The position numbers and the translations under genes are program-made. The notes beneath the pieces were generated by a model, which ran no database searches, had not been told where the DNA came from, and was given only the letters and a program-made list of their open reading frames with translations. Of a stretch of 64,000 bases of DNA, positions 33,346-42,091 are shown piece by piece; within the stretch, counting starts at the first letter, position 1, and each line of letters starts with the position of its first letter. The stretch covers positions 5,022,001-5,086,000 of the forward strand of contig NZ_CP016170.1 in assembly GCF_001676705.1 (NCBI RefSeq), given 5' to 3'. The stretch comes from Bordetella bronchialis. Lineage in GTDB: Bacteria; Pseudomonadota; Gammaproteobacteria; Burkholderiales; Burkholderiaceae_B.

Positions 33346-34257
33346 ATGACGCAGAACACCGCTTCCCTGTCCGCCTTGCCGCAGGCCATTACCGCGCACG
33401 CGGGATTTCGCCGTCCGACCCGCGGCTATTGGCACGGCGTGGGCCGGCGCCTGTCCCGCGACCCGGTGGCGATCGGCTGTGCGCTGGTCCTGCTGGTCAT
33501 CGTGGCGCTGGCCATCGCGGCGCCGTGGATCGGCCTGGACGATCCCTACAAGATGAGCATGATCCGGCGGCTCAAGCCCCCGGGCTACCAAGGCCATCTG
33601 CTGGGTACCGACGAACTGGGACGCGACATGCTGTCGCGGCTGATCCACGGTGGCAGGCTGTCGCTGTTCACGGGCTTCGTACCGGTGGTGCTGGCCACGC
33701 TGACCGGCGGCGCGCTGGGCATCGCCGCCGGCTACGCGGGCGGCCGCTGGAACATGGTGATCATGCGCCTGGTCGACGTGTTCTACGCATTCCCCTCGGT
33801 ACTGCTGGCGGTGGCGATCTCCGGCGCCCTGGGCGCCGGGCTGACCAACAGCATCGTGTCGCTGACGCTGGTGTTCATCCCGCCCATCGCCCGCATCGCG
33901 GAAAGCGTCACGACCCAGGTGCGCGAACAGGACTTCGTCGAAGCGGCCCGGGCCACGGGCGCATCGGGGCTGCGCGTGGTGCGCGGCCACGTGCTATCCA
34001 ATGTCATCGGCCCCATCCTGGTGTATGCCTCCAGCCTGATCAGCGTCGGCATCGTCATCGCGTCCGGCCTGAGTTTCCTGGGCCTGGGCGTCAGCCCGCC
34101 GAACGCCGAGTGGGGCCTCATGCTGAATACCCTGCGCCAGGCCATCTACGTCAGCCCGCTGAACGCCATCTTGCCCGGCATCATGATTTTCGTCACCTCC
34201 ATGTGCTTCAACCTGATGAGCGATGGCCTGCGCGGTGCCATGGACGTCAAGGCCTGA
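33346..34257 (+). CDS. Dipeptide-type ABC transporter permease (DppC-like)
   Basis: A 303-residue permease. Diagnostic features are GHLLGTDELGRDMLSRLIHG after the first helix, the coupling loop DFVEAARATGASGLRVVRGH, and SFLGLGVSPPNAEWGLMLN near the end. It starts 13 bases after the DppB-like gene and precedes the two ATPase genes, the standard gene order for this importer class. Confidence 0.93.
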   Translation: MTQNTASLSALPQAITAHAGFRRPTRGYWHGVGRRLSRDPVAIGCALVLLVIVALAIAAPWIGLDDPYKMSMIRRLKPPGYQGHLLGTDELGRDMLSRLIHGGRLSLFTGFVPVVLATLTGGALGIAAGYAGGRWNMVIMRLVDVFYAFPSVLLAVAISGALGAGLTNSIVSLTLVFIPPIARIAESVTTQVREQDFVEAARATGASGLRVVRGHVLSNVIGPILVYASSLISVGIVIASGLSFLGLGVSPPNAEWGLMLNTLRQAIYVSPLNAILPGIMIFVTSMCFNLMSDGLRGAMDVKA

Positions 34258-34269
34258 CCGGAGCCCACC

Positions 34270-35436
34270 ATGTTCGCACGCCTGAAATCCCGCTCGCGGC
34301 CGGCAGCTTCCGACGCCCTGCGGCTGCTGGACAAGCATCCCGACCCGCGCGACCGCGGCGGCCCCGCCCAGCCCATGCTGATCGTGCAGGACTTGAAGAA
34401 GCACTTCGACGTGGGCCGTAACGGCCTGGGTGGGCCGCGCACGGTGGTGCGCGCGGTCGACGGCGTCAGCTTCCAGGTCGCCAAGGGGGAAACCCTGGGC
34501 ATCGTGGGCGAATCGGGCTGCGGCAAGTCCACCACCGGCCGGCTGCTGATGCACCTGCTGAAGCCCGATGCCGGACGCGTCATCTTCGACGGCGAAGAGG
34601 TCTCCGAAGTACGCGGCATCAGTGTGCGCGATCTGCGCTCGCATATGCAGATGGTGTTCCAGGACAGCTACGCGTCGCTCAATCCCCGCCTGACCATCGC
34701 CGACAGCATCGCCTTCGGGCCCAAGGTGGTGGGCATGTCGGAAGCCCAGGCGCGAGTCCGCGCGGCCAGCCTGCTGCGCATGGTGGGCCTGGAGCCGGAG
34801 ACCTTCGCGCGCCGCTATCCCCACGAACTTTCCGGCGGCCAGCGCCAGCGCGTCAACATCGCGCGCGCCCTGGCCATGGGGCCCCGGGTACTGATCCTGG
34901 ACGAATCGGTCTCGGCGCTGGACAAATCGGTGGAGGCGCAGGTGCTCAACCTGCTGCGCGAACTCAAGCGCGAACTCGGCCTGACCTATCTGTTCATCTC
35001 GCACGACCTGAGCGTGGTGCAGTACATCAGCGACCGCGTGCTGGTCATGTACCTGGGACAGGTGGTGGAGTCCGGCCCGGTGGCGCGCATCTACCAGACC
35101 ACGCGGCATCCCTACACCGCCGCGCTGCTGGCCTCGCGACCGTCGATGGACCCGCGCCGCCGGGTCGCGCGGCCGCCCTTGTCCGGCGACCCGCCCAACC
35201 CCATCGACCCGCCGTCGGGGTGCCGCTTTCGGACCCGCTGCCCGCGGGCCCAGGCCCGCTGCGCGGAGGAAGCACCGCCGCTGGCAGCGGCGGACGACGA
35301 CGCCGGCCACCTTGCCGCCTGCCATTACCCGCTGCGCCCGGGCGAGGCGCAGGCCCTGCGGTACGCCGCGCCCGATGCGGCCGACGGCACGACGGGCATC
35401 GCCGAGGTCGACGCCGCATCGCGGCTACGCGCCTGA
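34270..35436 (+). CDS. Dipeptide-type ABC transporter ATPase (DppF-like) with altered Walker B context
   Basis: A 388-residue ATPase: Walker A GESGCGKST, Q-loop MVFQDSYASLNPR, signature LSGGQRQR, Walker B VLILDESVSALDKS and switch FISHDLSVV. The usual DEPVSALDVS is replaced by DESVSALDKS, though the catalytic Glu is kept. The C-terminal oligopeptide-transporter domain carries Cys residues in CRFRTRCPRAQARC, which may bind an iron-sulphur cluster as in some DppF/OppD proteins. About 30 residues after that are not conserved. It pairs with the following ATPase. Confidence 0.92.
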   Translation: MFARLKSRSRPAASDALRLLDKHPDPRDRGGPAQPMLIVQDLKKHFDVGRNGLGGPRTVVRAVDGVSFQVAKGETLGIVGESGCGKSTTGRLLMHLLKPDAGRVIFDGEEVSEVRGISVRDLRSHMQMVFQDSYASLNPRLTIADSIAFGPKVVGMSEAQARVRAASLLRMVGLEPETFARRYPHELSGGQRQRVNIARALAMGPRVLILDESVSALDKSVEAQVLNLLRELKRELGLTYLFISHDLSVVQYISDRVLVMYLGQVVESGPVARIYQTTRHPYTAALLASRPSMDPRRRVARPPLSGDPPNPIDPPSGCRFRTRCPRAQARCAEEAPPLAAADDDAGHLAACHYPLRPGEAQALRYAAPDAADGTTGIAEVDAASRLRA

Positions 35437-35450
35437 CTGGAGACCTGCCC

Positions 35451-36500
35451 ATGATCGCTGCTTCCGGATACATCGATGCGCCGCTGGTCCGCGTGCAGGA
35501 CCTGACGGTGCGTTTCGTCAACCGCGACATGAACGTGCCGGTGGTCAACGGCGTCTCTTTCGCCTTGAAGGAAGGCGAGGTCCTTTGCCTGCTGGGCGAG
35601 TCGGGCTCGGGCAAAAGCGTGACCATGCGCGCCCTGATGCGCCTGCTGCCGGACAGCGCACGCCTGGGCGGCCAGGTCACGGTGGGCGGCCACGACATAC
35701 TGGCCCTGCCGCGCCGCCGGCTGCCGGACATACGGGGCGCGCTGATCTCCATGATTTTCCAGGAACCGCTGACGGCCCTGGACCCGGTCTACACCGTAGG
35801 CCAGCAGATCGCCGAAACCGTACGCCGGCACGACGGCGTCAGCAAGCGGGATGCGATGCGCCGCGCGCTGGAGCTGCTCGAACTGGTGCAGATACCGTCG
35901 GCCGCGCGCCGGCTGGCGGCCTATCCGCACGAACTGTCGGGCGGTTTGCGGCAACGCGCGATGATCGCCCTGGCCCTGTCCTGCCGCCCGCGCCTTCTGC
36001 TTGCCGACGAGCCCACCACCGCGCTGGACGCCACCGTGCAGATCCAGGTGCTGCTGCTCTTGCGCGAGCTGCAGCGCGAACTGGGCATGGCGACGATATT
36101 CGTCACGCACGACCTGGGCGTGGCCTGCGAGGTCGCCGACAAGGTCGCCGTCATGTATGCCGGCCGTTTCGTGGAAACCGGAACCATCGCCGACGTCATG
36201 GACCAGCCCCGGCATCCCTACACCCAGGGACTGCTGCGCTCCACCGTGCACGCCGGCATGCGCGACAGCGACCTGCTGCCGATACCCGGCGCGCCGCCGG
36301 ACCTGGCTGCCCTGCCGCCCGGATGCTGCTTCGCGCCACGCTGCCCCATGCACCAGCCGGAATGCGACGCCGGGGTGCCGGTGCTGCGCGAGCCGCTGCG
36401 CATGGAGGGCGGACGGCTCGCCATGCCGGGTAGCGGCCATGCGGCCCGCTGCATACGCATCGGCGCCGAGAACCCCCGCCTGGAAGCGGCGGGATGGTAA
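35451..36500 (+). CDS. Dipeptide-type ABC transporter ATPase (DppD-like)
   Basis: A 349-residue ATPase: Walker A GESGSGKSV, Q-loop MIFQEPLTALDPV, signature LSGGLRQRAMIA, Walker B LLLADEPTTALDAT and switch FVTHDLGVA. The C-terminal Cys-rich segment CCFAPRCPMHQPEC is the typical family 5 importer domain. ATG 35451 lies 14 bases after the upstream gene. Its stop overlaps the start of the next gene by seven bases, suggesting coupled translation. Confidence 0.93.
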   Translation: MIAASGYIDAPLVRVQDLTVRFVNRDMNVPVVNGVSFALKEGEVLCLLGESGSGKSVTMRALMRLLPDSARLGGQVTVGGHDILALPRRRLPDIRGALISMIFQEPLTALDPVYTVGQQIAETVRRHDGVSKRDAMRRALELLELVQIPSAARRLAAYPHELSGGLRQRAMIALALSCRPRLLLADEPTTALDATVQIQVLLLLRELQRELGMATIFVTHDLGVACEVADKVAVMYAGRFVETGTIADVMDQPRHPYTQGLLRSTVHAGMRDSDLLPIPGAPPDLAALPPGCCFAPRCPMHQPECDAGVPVLREPLRMEGGRLAMPGSGHAARCIRIGAENPRLEAAGW

Positions 36501-37591
36501 CGAGACTGCATGCCGCGTTGCGGTCCACCGTGTTTCGCGCCACGGCAACCTATGCCGGCGCGGCGCTGGCGGGCTGCTTGTTCCAGCAAGCGCGGGTGCC
36601 GCTGCCATGGATGCTGGGCCCGCTTGCCTTCACCGCGGCGGCATCCCTGGCCGGCCTGCCGGTGATGGCGCGCGCCGCACTGCGCAATCTTGGCATGACG
36701 GTGGTCGGCACCGCGCTGGGCCTGTCGTTCACCCCGGAAGCCGCACGGCAGCTGCTGGATCATATCCCCTTGATCCTGGCCGCCGTGCTGGCGACGCTGC
36801 TGATCGCCTGCACCGCATCCTTGCTGCTTACCCGCACGGCGGGCATCGACCGCGTGACGGCATTCTTCTGCAGCGTCCCCGGGGGAGCGGCGGAAATGTG
36901 CCTGCTGGCACGCCGCTACGGCGGCGCGGCAACCCCCATCGCGGTGGCGCAAATGCTGCGCGTCGTATTGCTCGTGATCGTGCTGCCGGCCGTGCTCACC
37001 TGGAGCGCGGATGGCGGCAAGTCGCCTGTGCTCCCCTTGGCAGGCACCGGGACGGTGGACATGCCCGCGCTGGCCGGACTACTGATCGTGTCCGGCATCG
37101 CCACCCTGCTCATGGCGCGCGCCGGCATGCGCAGCGCCTGGCTGCTGGTACCGCTGGCGGTCGGTATCGCGGCGACGCTGTCGGGCTGGACCGCCTCCGC
37201 GATGCCGGGCCCGCTGGCAAGCCTGGCGCAGGTCTTCATCGGCACGCAACTGGGCGCGGCGTTCCGGCGCAAGGACCTGCTTGCCGTGCGGCGCGCCCTG
37301 CCCGCCATCGTGCTGAACGTCGCCATCCTGGCGGGCGGGTGCGCGGGCGTGGCCATGGCACTGGCCGCCATGTCCGGCGCGCATCCGCACTCGCTGGTGC
37401 TGGCCACCTCGCCCGGCGGCGTCACGGAGATGTGCCTGACGGCCCGGGCCCTGGGCCTGGAGGTGCCGTTGATCGTCGGTTTCCACGTCTGCCGGGTATT
37501 CGTCGTCCTGGCGGCCACACCCTGGGTCTTCGCCGCCATGCGGCGCGGGGGCCTTATCGAAGTTCCCGCGACCGCCGCGCGGTCCACTTGA
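36494..37591 (+). CDS. AbrB family integral membrane protein
   Basis: A 365-residue protein with about ten hydrophobic segments in two similar halves. The repeated motifs are PLPWMLGPLAFTAAASL and FFCSVPGGAAEMCLLARR in the first half, and VLATSPGGVTEMCLTARALG in the second. This duplicated pattern is the AbrB (ammonia monooxygenase-like) family; the transport activity, if any, is not known. Its presence inside the amidase/importer run suggests export or exchange of a product such as an organic acid or ammonia. It starts inside the ATPase stop region. Confidence 0.85.
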   Translation: MVTRLHAALRSTVFRATATYAGAALAGCLFQQARVPLPWMLGPLAFTAAASLAGLPVMARAALRNLGMTVVGTALGLSFTPEAARQLLDHIPLILAAVLATLLIACTASLLLTRTAGIDRVTAFFCSVPGGAAEMCLLARRYGGAATPIAVAQMLRVVLLVIVLPAVLTWSADGGKSPVLPLAGTGTVDMPALAGLLIVSGIATLLMARAGMRSAWLLVPLAVGIAATLSGWTASAMPGPLASLAQVFIGTQLGAAFRRKDLLAVRRALPAIVLNVAILAGGCAGVAMALAAMSGAHPHSLVLATSPGGVTEMCLTARALGLEVPLIVGFHVCRVFVVLAATPWVFAAMRRGGLIEVPATAARST

Positions 37592-37603
37592 AGGAGTGAC
37601 GGC

Positions 37604-39034
37604 ATGAACGCCGAATTGCATTTCCTGTCCGTGGCCGAGGCCGCCCGCCTGCTCCAGGCCCGCAAGCTGTCGCCGGTCGAATTGGTGGACGCTTTCCTGG
37701 CGCGCATCGACGCGGTCGACGACCGCCTGCACAGCTATCTGCTGGTGATGGCCGAGCAGGCCCGGGCCGCCGCGCGCGCGGCGGAGCAGGACATCATGGC
37801 GGGCCGCTGGCGCGGTCCGCTGCACGGCATCCCATACGCCGTCAAGGACAACTACTACACCCGCGGCGTGCGCACCTGCGCCGCCTCTCGACTGCTGCTG
37901 GACCACGTGCCCGACCATGACGCCGCCGCCATCGAGCGCCTGCGCGATGCCGGTGCGATCCTGCTGGGCAAGCTCAATACCTGGGAGTACGGCACGGGAA
38001 CGGGGGCCGTGCATTTCGACCTGCCATTCGAACCGGCGCGCAATCCCTGGAACCTGGCGCACTTTACGGGTGGCTCCTCGACGGGCTCGGGCGCCTCGGT
38101 GGCCGCCGGCACCGCCATGGCGGCGCTGGGTTCGGACACCGGGGGCTCGGTCCGCCTGCCCGCCGCGGCTTGCGGCCTGCAGGGCATGAAGGCCACCTAT
38201 GGCCGCGTCAGCCGCCACGGCATCCTGCCCAATTGCTACACGCTGGACGTGCCGGGTCCCCTGACGTGGACGGTGGAAGACAGCGCCCTGTTCCTGCGCG
38301 CCATGGCCGGCCACGACCCGCGCGACCCCGCCAGCGCGCGGGTGGCCGTTCCGGACTTCGTCGCCGGGCTGGAGGCCGGGGTCCGCGGCATGACCATAGG
38401 CATCGTGCGGGACCTGGGCCGGGAAGGCGACGGCCTGGACGAGGCCAACCGCGCGGGCCTGGAAGACATTGCTCGCGTCCTGGCCGCTCAGGGCGCGCGC
38501 ATCGTGGAGGTCGTCCTGCCCGCCGGCGTGGCGGACTACCGGCAGGCCAGCAGCGTGATCAACTGGACCGAATCGCTGTCCATCCACGAAAGCGACTTTA
38601 TGGCCCGCGCCTCGGAAATGGGGCAGGCGCTACGGGACAAGATGATGAGCGGATTCATGACCCGCGCGGTCGACTATCTTGCCGCGCAGCGCCGGCGCCG
38701 CGAACTCGCCGCCGCCACCGACGCGCTGATACGCAGCGTGGATGCGCTGATCCTGCCCTGTGCCTTCCATACCGCCCCGCCCATCGACGATTTCGATCGC
38801 GTCAAGGCCTACACCACGGACACGGCCTGCCCGCCCTTCAATATGTCCGGCCACCCCGCGATGGCGGTGTGCACGGGCTTCGACGCCGCGGGCCTGCCGA
38901 CGAATGCGCAGATCGCCGGCCGCTATTTCGACGAGGCCACGGTATTGCGCGTGGCGCGCGCCCATGAGCGCGCCACGCAATGGCGGGAACGCCGGCCCTC
39001 GCTGCAAGCGCTGCCCGCGCTCGAAAGCGCCTGA
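37604..39034 (+). CDS. Amidase-signature enzyme 2
   Basis: A 476-residue amidase. The triad is Lys81 (IPYAVKDNYY), the cis-serine in TGGSSTGSGAS (residues 156-165) and nucleophile Ser182 (GSDTGGSVRLPA). It starts 13 bases after the AbrB-type gene. It is very similar to the next gene product throughout, for example RGPLHGIPYAVKDNYYTRG, LGKLNTWEYGTG and INWTESLSIHE, so the pair is a tandem duplication. The conserved acidic and aromatic residues near the active site are shared, and the substrate is unknown. Confidence 0.92.
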   Translation: MNAELHFLSVAEAARLLQARKLSPVELVDAFLARIDAVDDRLHSYLLVMAEQARAAARAAEQDIMAGRWRGPLHGIPYAVKDNYYTRGVRTCAASRLLLDHVPDHDAAAIERLRDAGAILLGKLNTWEYGTGTGAVHFDLPFEPARNPWNLAHFTGGSSTGSGASVAAGTAMAALGSDTGGSVRLPAAACGLQGMKATYGRVSRHGILPNCYTLDVPGPLTWTVEDSALFLRAMAGHDPRDPASARVAVPDFVAGLEAGVRGMTIGIVRDLGREGDGLDEANRAGLEDIARVLAAQGARIVEVVLPAGVADYRQASSVINWTESLSIHESDFMARASEMGQALRDKMMSGFMTRAVDYLAAQRRRRELAAATDALIRSVDALILPCAFHTAPPIDDFDRVKAYTTDTACPPFNMSGHPAMAVCTGFDAAGLPTNAQIAGRYFDEATVLRVARAHERATQWRERRPSLQALPALESA

Positions 39035-39063
39035 TAAGCCGCACTCATCGGAGACGACCGCCC

Positions 39064-40467
39064 ATGACCACGCCGCTGTTCCACCTGACCGTGTGCCAGG
39101 CTTCGCGCCTGATCCAGCGCCGCGAGCTCTCGCCCGTGGCGCTGGTGGATGCATTCCTGGACCGCATCGCGGCGGTCGGCGACAGGGTCCGCAGCTATCT
39201 GCTGGTGACGGCGGATCGGGCCCGGGCGCGGGCGCGGCAGGCCGAACACGATATCGCGGCGGGCCGCTACCGCGGACCGCTGCATGGCATTCCCTACGCG
39301 GTCAAGGACAACTACTACACGCGCGGGCTGCGAACCACCGCCGCTTCGCGCCTGCTGCTGGACTTCGTGCCGGACCATGACGCCACCGCGGTACGCCGGC
39401 TGGACGATGCCGGGGCCATCATGCTGGGGAAACTCAACACCTGGGAATACGGCACCGGCAACGGCGGCGTGTATTTCGACCTGCCCTTCGAACCCGCGCG
39501 CAACCCCTGGGACCTGTCGCGCTTTACCGGCGGTTCCTCCACCGGCGCGGGCGCCGCGGTGGCGGCCGGCACGGCCATGATCGCCCTGGGCTCGGACACG
39601 ACGGGATCGGTACGCCTGCCGGCCGCCGCGTGCGGGCTGCAAGGCATGAAGCCTACCTATGGACGGGTCAGCCGCCACGGCATCCTGCCCAATTGCTACA
39701 CCATGGATACGCCCGGGCCCTTGACCTGGACGGTGGAAGACAGCGCCATCGTACTGGGCGCCATCGCCGGCCGCGACACCCGCGATCCGGCCAGCGCGGA
39801 TCGCGCCGTGCCCGACTACAGGGAATGCCTGGACGAAGGCGTGGCCGGCATGACGATAGGCATGATGCGCGACGTCGGCGCCACGCCGGGCAGCATCGAT
39901 GCGGCCAACGCCGCGGCCCTGGACAACATGGCCCGGGTACTGCGCGACGCCGGCGCGCGCATCGTCGACGTCGCGCTACCCGCGCCCATCGACGAATACC
40001 GTAGCGTGACGTCCGTGATCAACTGGACCGAATCCCTGTCCATACACGAAGAAGACTTCGTGCGGCGGGCTCCCGACATGGGCTATGCGCTGCGCGACAA
40101 GCTGATGTCCGGCGCCATGACCCGCGCCGTCGACTACGTGGCCGCGCAGCGGCGGCGGCGTGAGCTGGCTGACGCCACGGACGCGGTGGTTCGATCCGTG
40201 GACGCCCTGATCGCACCCTGCGCCTTCCGCGTCGCACCGGCTTTCGACGACCAGGCCGCGATGCGGGCCTACACCCGCGAGAACGCCTGCCCACCGTTCA
40301 ACGCGTCCGGCCATCCCGCCATGACGGTCTGCACCGGCTACGACGCCGATGGACTGCCCACCAACGCCCAGATCGTCGGTCGCTGGTTCGACGAAGCGCG
40401 CGTATTCCGCGTCGCGCGCGCCTACGAATGCGCCACGCCATGGCGCGAGCGCCGCCCCTTGCTCTGA
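39064..40467 (+). CDS. Amidase-signature enzyme 3 (tandem paralogue of enzyme 2)
   Basis: A 467-residue amidase. Lys81 is in IPYAVKDNYYTRGLR, the cis-serine in TGGSSTGAGAA and Ser182 in GSDTTGSVRLPA. Compared with enzyme 2 it has Ala for Ser (STGAGAA against STGSGAS) and Thr for Gly (DTTGS against DTGGS) beside the active site, so specificity may have diverged while the triad is kept. ATG 39064 lies 29 bases after the upstream stop. Confidence 0.92.
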   Translation: MTTPLFHLTVCQASRLIQRRELSPVALVDAFLDRIAAVGDRVRSYLLVTADRARARARQAEHDIAAGRYRGPLHGIPYAVKDNYYTRGLRTTAASRLLLDFVPDHDATAVRRLDDAGAIMLGKLNTWEYGTGNGGVYFDLPFEPARNPWDLSRFTGGSSTGAGAAVAAGTAMIALGSDTTGSVRLPAAACGLQGMKPTYGRVSRHGILPNCYTMDTPGPLTWTVEDSAIVLGAIAGRDTRDPASADRAVPDYRECLDEGVAGMTIGMMRDVGATPGSIDAANAAALDNMARVLRDAGARIVDVALPAPIDEYRSVTSVINWTESLSIHEEDFVRRAPDMGYALRDKLMSGAMTRAVDYVAAQRRRRELADATDAVVRSVDALIAPCAFRVAPAFDDQAAMRAYTRENACPPFNASGHPAMTVCTGYDADGLPTNAQIVGRWFDEARVFRVARAYECATPWRERRPLL

Positions 40468-40484
40468 CCTTGAGGACTCACACC

Positions 40485-40700
40485 ATGACCACGCCCCCCT
40501 TATGGAGCGCCGCCGACATCCAGGCGCATTGCGAACGCTACGGCCTGCGCCTGCCCGAGCCGCTGATGCGCCGCATGCAGGAACTATCCACCACCGTGAC
40601 GCAAACCGGCATGGCCATCGCGCGCATGCCGACCAAGGACCGCGAACCCGCCTTGGTCTTCAACCTGCCGGCAGGTTCATCCAACCGCGAGGAAGCATGA
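40485..40700 (+). CDS. Small AtzG/GatC-like amidase subunit (second)
   Basis: A 71-residue protein. It aligns with the other small subunit by eye: AADIQAHCERYGLRLPEPLM in the first helix, MQELSTTVTQTGMAIARM in the second, then a tail REPALVFNLPA matching DEPAHTFVPAS. It overlaps the next amidase start by four bases, the same arrangement as at 29191. This makes it the probable partner of amidase 4. Start ATG 40485 has TGAGGA upstream. Confidence 0.72.
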   Translation: MTTPPLWSAADIQAHCERYGLRLPEPLMRRMQELSTTVTQTGMAIARMPTKDREPALVFNLPAGSSNREEA

Positions 40701-42049
40701 TGGAACCGTACGAACTGACCGCCACCCAAGCCTCGGCCCTGATCGCCGCGCGCAAGTTGTCCTGCGAAGAACTGGCGCGCTCCACGCTGGATCGCATCCT
40801 TGCGCGCGATCCCGAAGTACGCGCATGGAGCTGGTTCGACGCGGACACGATCATCCGCAACGCGCGCGAGCTGGACAAAACCCCGCCGCGCAGCCCCTTG
40901 CACGGCCTGACCTTCGGGGTCAAGGACGTGATCGACACGGCCGACATGCCGACCCAGCACAACTCTCCCATACACGTGAACCACAGGCCCGGGCAGGACG
41001 CCGCCTGCGTGGCCGTGGTGCGCCATAGCGGGTCGCTGATCGTCGGCAAGACCGACACCGTCGAGTTCGCTTCGGGCGGGCGCCGCGCCGTCACGCGCAA
41101 TCCGCACAATCCGGCGCACACGCCCGGCGGCTCTTCGTCCGGCTCCGGCGCGGCGGTCGGCGACAGCCAGGTGCAGCTCGCCTTCGGCACGCAGACCGGC
41201 GGCTCGCACATCCGTCCGGCCGCGTTCAACGGCATCTACGGCATCAAGCCCACGCACGGCATCGTCAGCCGCGAGGGCGCCAAGATGTATTCCCACACCC
41301 TGGACACCATAGGCTGGTATGGACGCTCCGTGGAGGACCTGCAGCTGGTGGGCAGCGCCTTCCGGCTTCCCGGGTCGGACGGCCATCCCGGGGCCGGTAC
41401 CGTCGAGCCGGCCAGCGTCAAGGGCCTGCGGGTCGGCTTGTGCCGTACGCCCGTATGGCAGGCCGCCGACGCCTACGGCCGCGCGGCGCTGATGGAAGCC
41501 GCGCGCCGCCTCGAAGCGGCGGGCGCCATCGTCCGGGAACTGACGCTGCCGGCCGAATTCGACGGCATGGACGCCGCCCAGCAGACCGTCATGCGCGGCG
41601 AAGGCCGTGCCGCCTTCCTGCCGGCTTATCTCGGCAGCCATCACCTGCTGCACGAGGACTTCCGTGAAATGGTGGAGAACGCGCGCGGCATCTCGCCCGC
41701 GCAACTCGTGCAGGCCTACGACCTGGCCGCGGCGTGCCGCCGCCTTTTCGACGGATTGTTCGGCGCGGACCTGGACGTCGTCCTGACGCCGCCATCGCCC
41801 GGGGAAGCGCCCCAGGGCTTGCAGGATACGGGCAACCCCGCTTTCAACGCCATGTGGACCTTGCTGCACGTGCCGTGCGTGGCCATCCCGGTCGGCAAGA
41901 GCGCGCGCGGCCTGCCCTTGGGCATCCAGCTGGTGGGGCCGCGCTTCGCCGACTCCCGCCTGCTGGCCATCGCGGCGGCCTGTGCTCCGGTGATCCACGA
42001 GAACGGCATGCTGGGCGAGATCGAAGTGGACGAGGCGATGGCCGCGTAA
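40697..42049 (+). CDS. Amidase-signature enzyme 4
   Basis: A 450-residue amidase. Lys76 is in LTFGVKDVIDT, the cis-serine in GGSSSGSGAAVG and the nucleophile Ser170 in GTQTGGSHIRPA. It differs from the others in having His immediately after the nucleophile (SHIRP rather than S-V/I-R-x-P). Its second half lacks the ~40 residues seen in enzymes 2 and 3. The ATG at 40697 overlaps the small subunit gene; 40700 is the next in-frame ATG. It is the last gene of the run. Confidence 0.92.
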   Translation: MMEPYELTATQASALIAARKLSCEELARSTLDRILARDPEVRAWSWFDADTIIRNARELDKTPPRSPLHGLTFGVKDVIDTADMPTQHNSPIHVNHRPGQDAACVAVVRHSGSLIVGKTDTVEFASGGRRAVTRNPHNPAHTPGGSSSGSGAAVGDSQVQLAFGTQTGGSHIRPAAFNGIYGIKPTHGIVSREGAKMYSHTLDTIGWYGRSVEDLQLVGSAFRLPGSDGHPGAGTVEPASVKGLRVGLCRTPVWQAADAYGRAALMEAARRLEAAGAIVRELTLPAEFDGMDAAQQTVMRGEGRAAFLPAYLGSHHLLHEDFREMVENARGISPAQLVQAYDLAAACRRLFDGLFGADLDVVLTPPSPGEAPQGLQDTGNPAFNAMWTLLHVPCVAIPVGKSARGLPLGIQLVGPRFADSRLLAIAAACAPVIHENGMLGEIEVDEAMAA

Positions 42050-42075
42050 GGCATGCCGGCGCCGCCGGCATGCCT
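42049..42075. terminator. Perfect 12-base inverted repeat, probable bidirectional terminator
   Basis: AGGCATGCCGGC (42049-42060) and GCCGGCATGCCT (42064-42075) pair perfectly around a 3-base loop. The last base of the amidase 4 stop codon is the first base of the stem. Only 16 bases separate it from the end of the convergent molybdopterin-subunit gene. It lacks a U-tract, so it may act with Rho or simply insulate the two converging transcripts. Confidence 0.7.
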
Positions 42076-42091
42076 CGCGCGCCCGGCGCCG

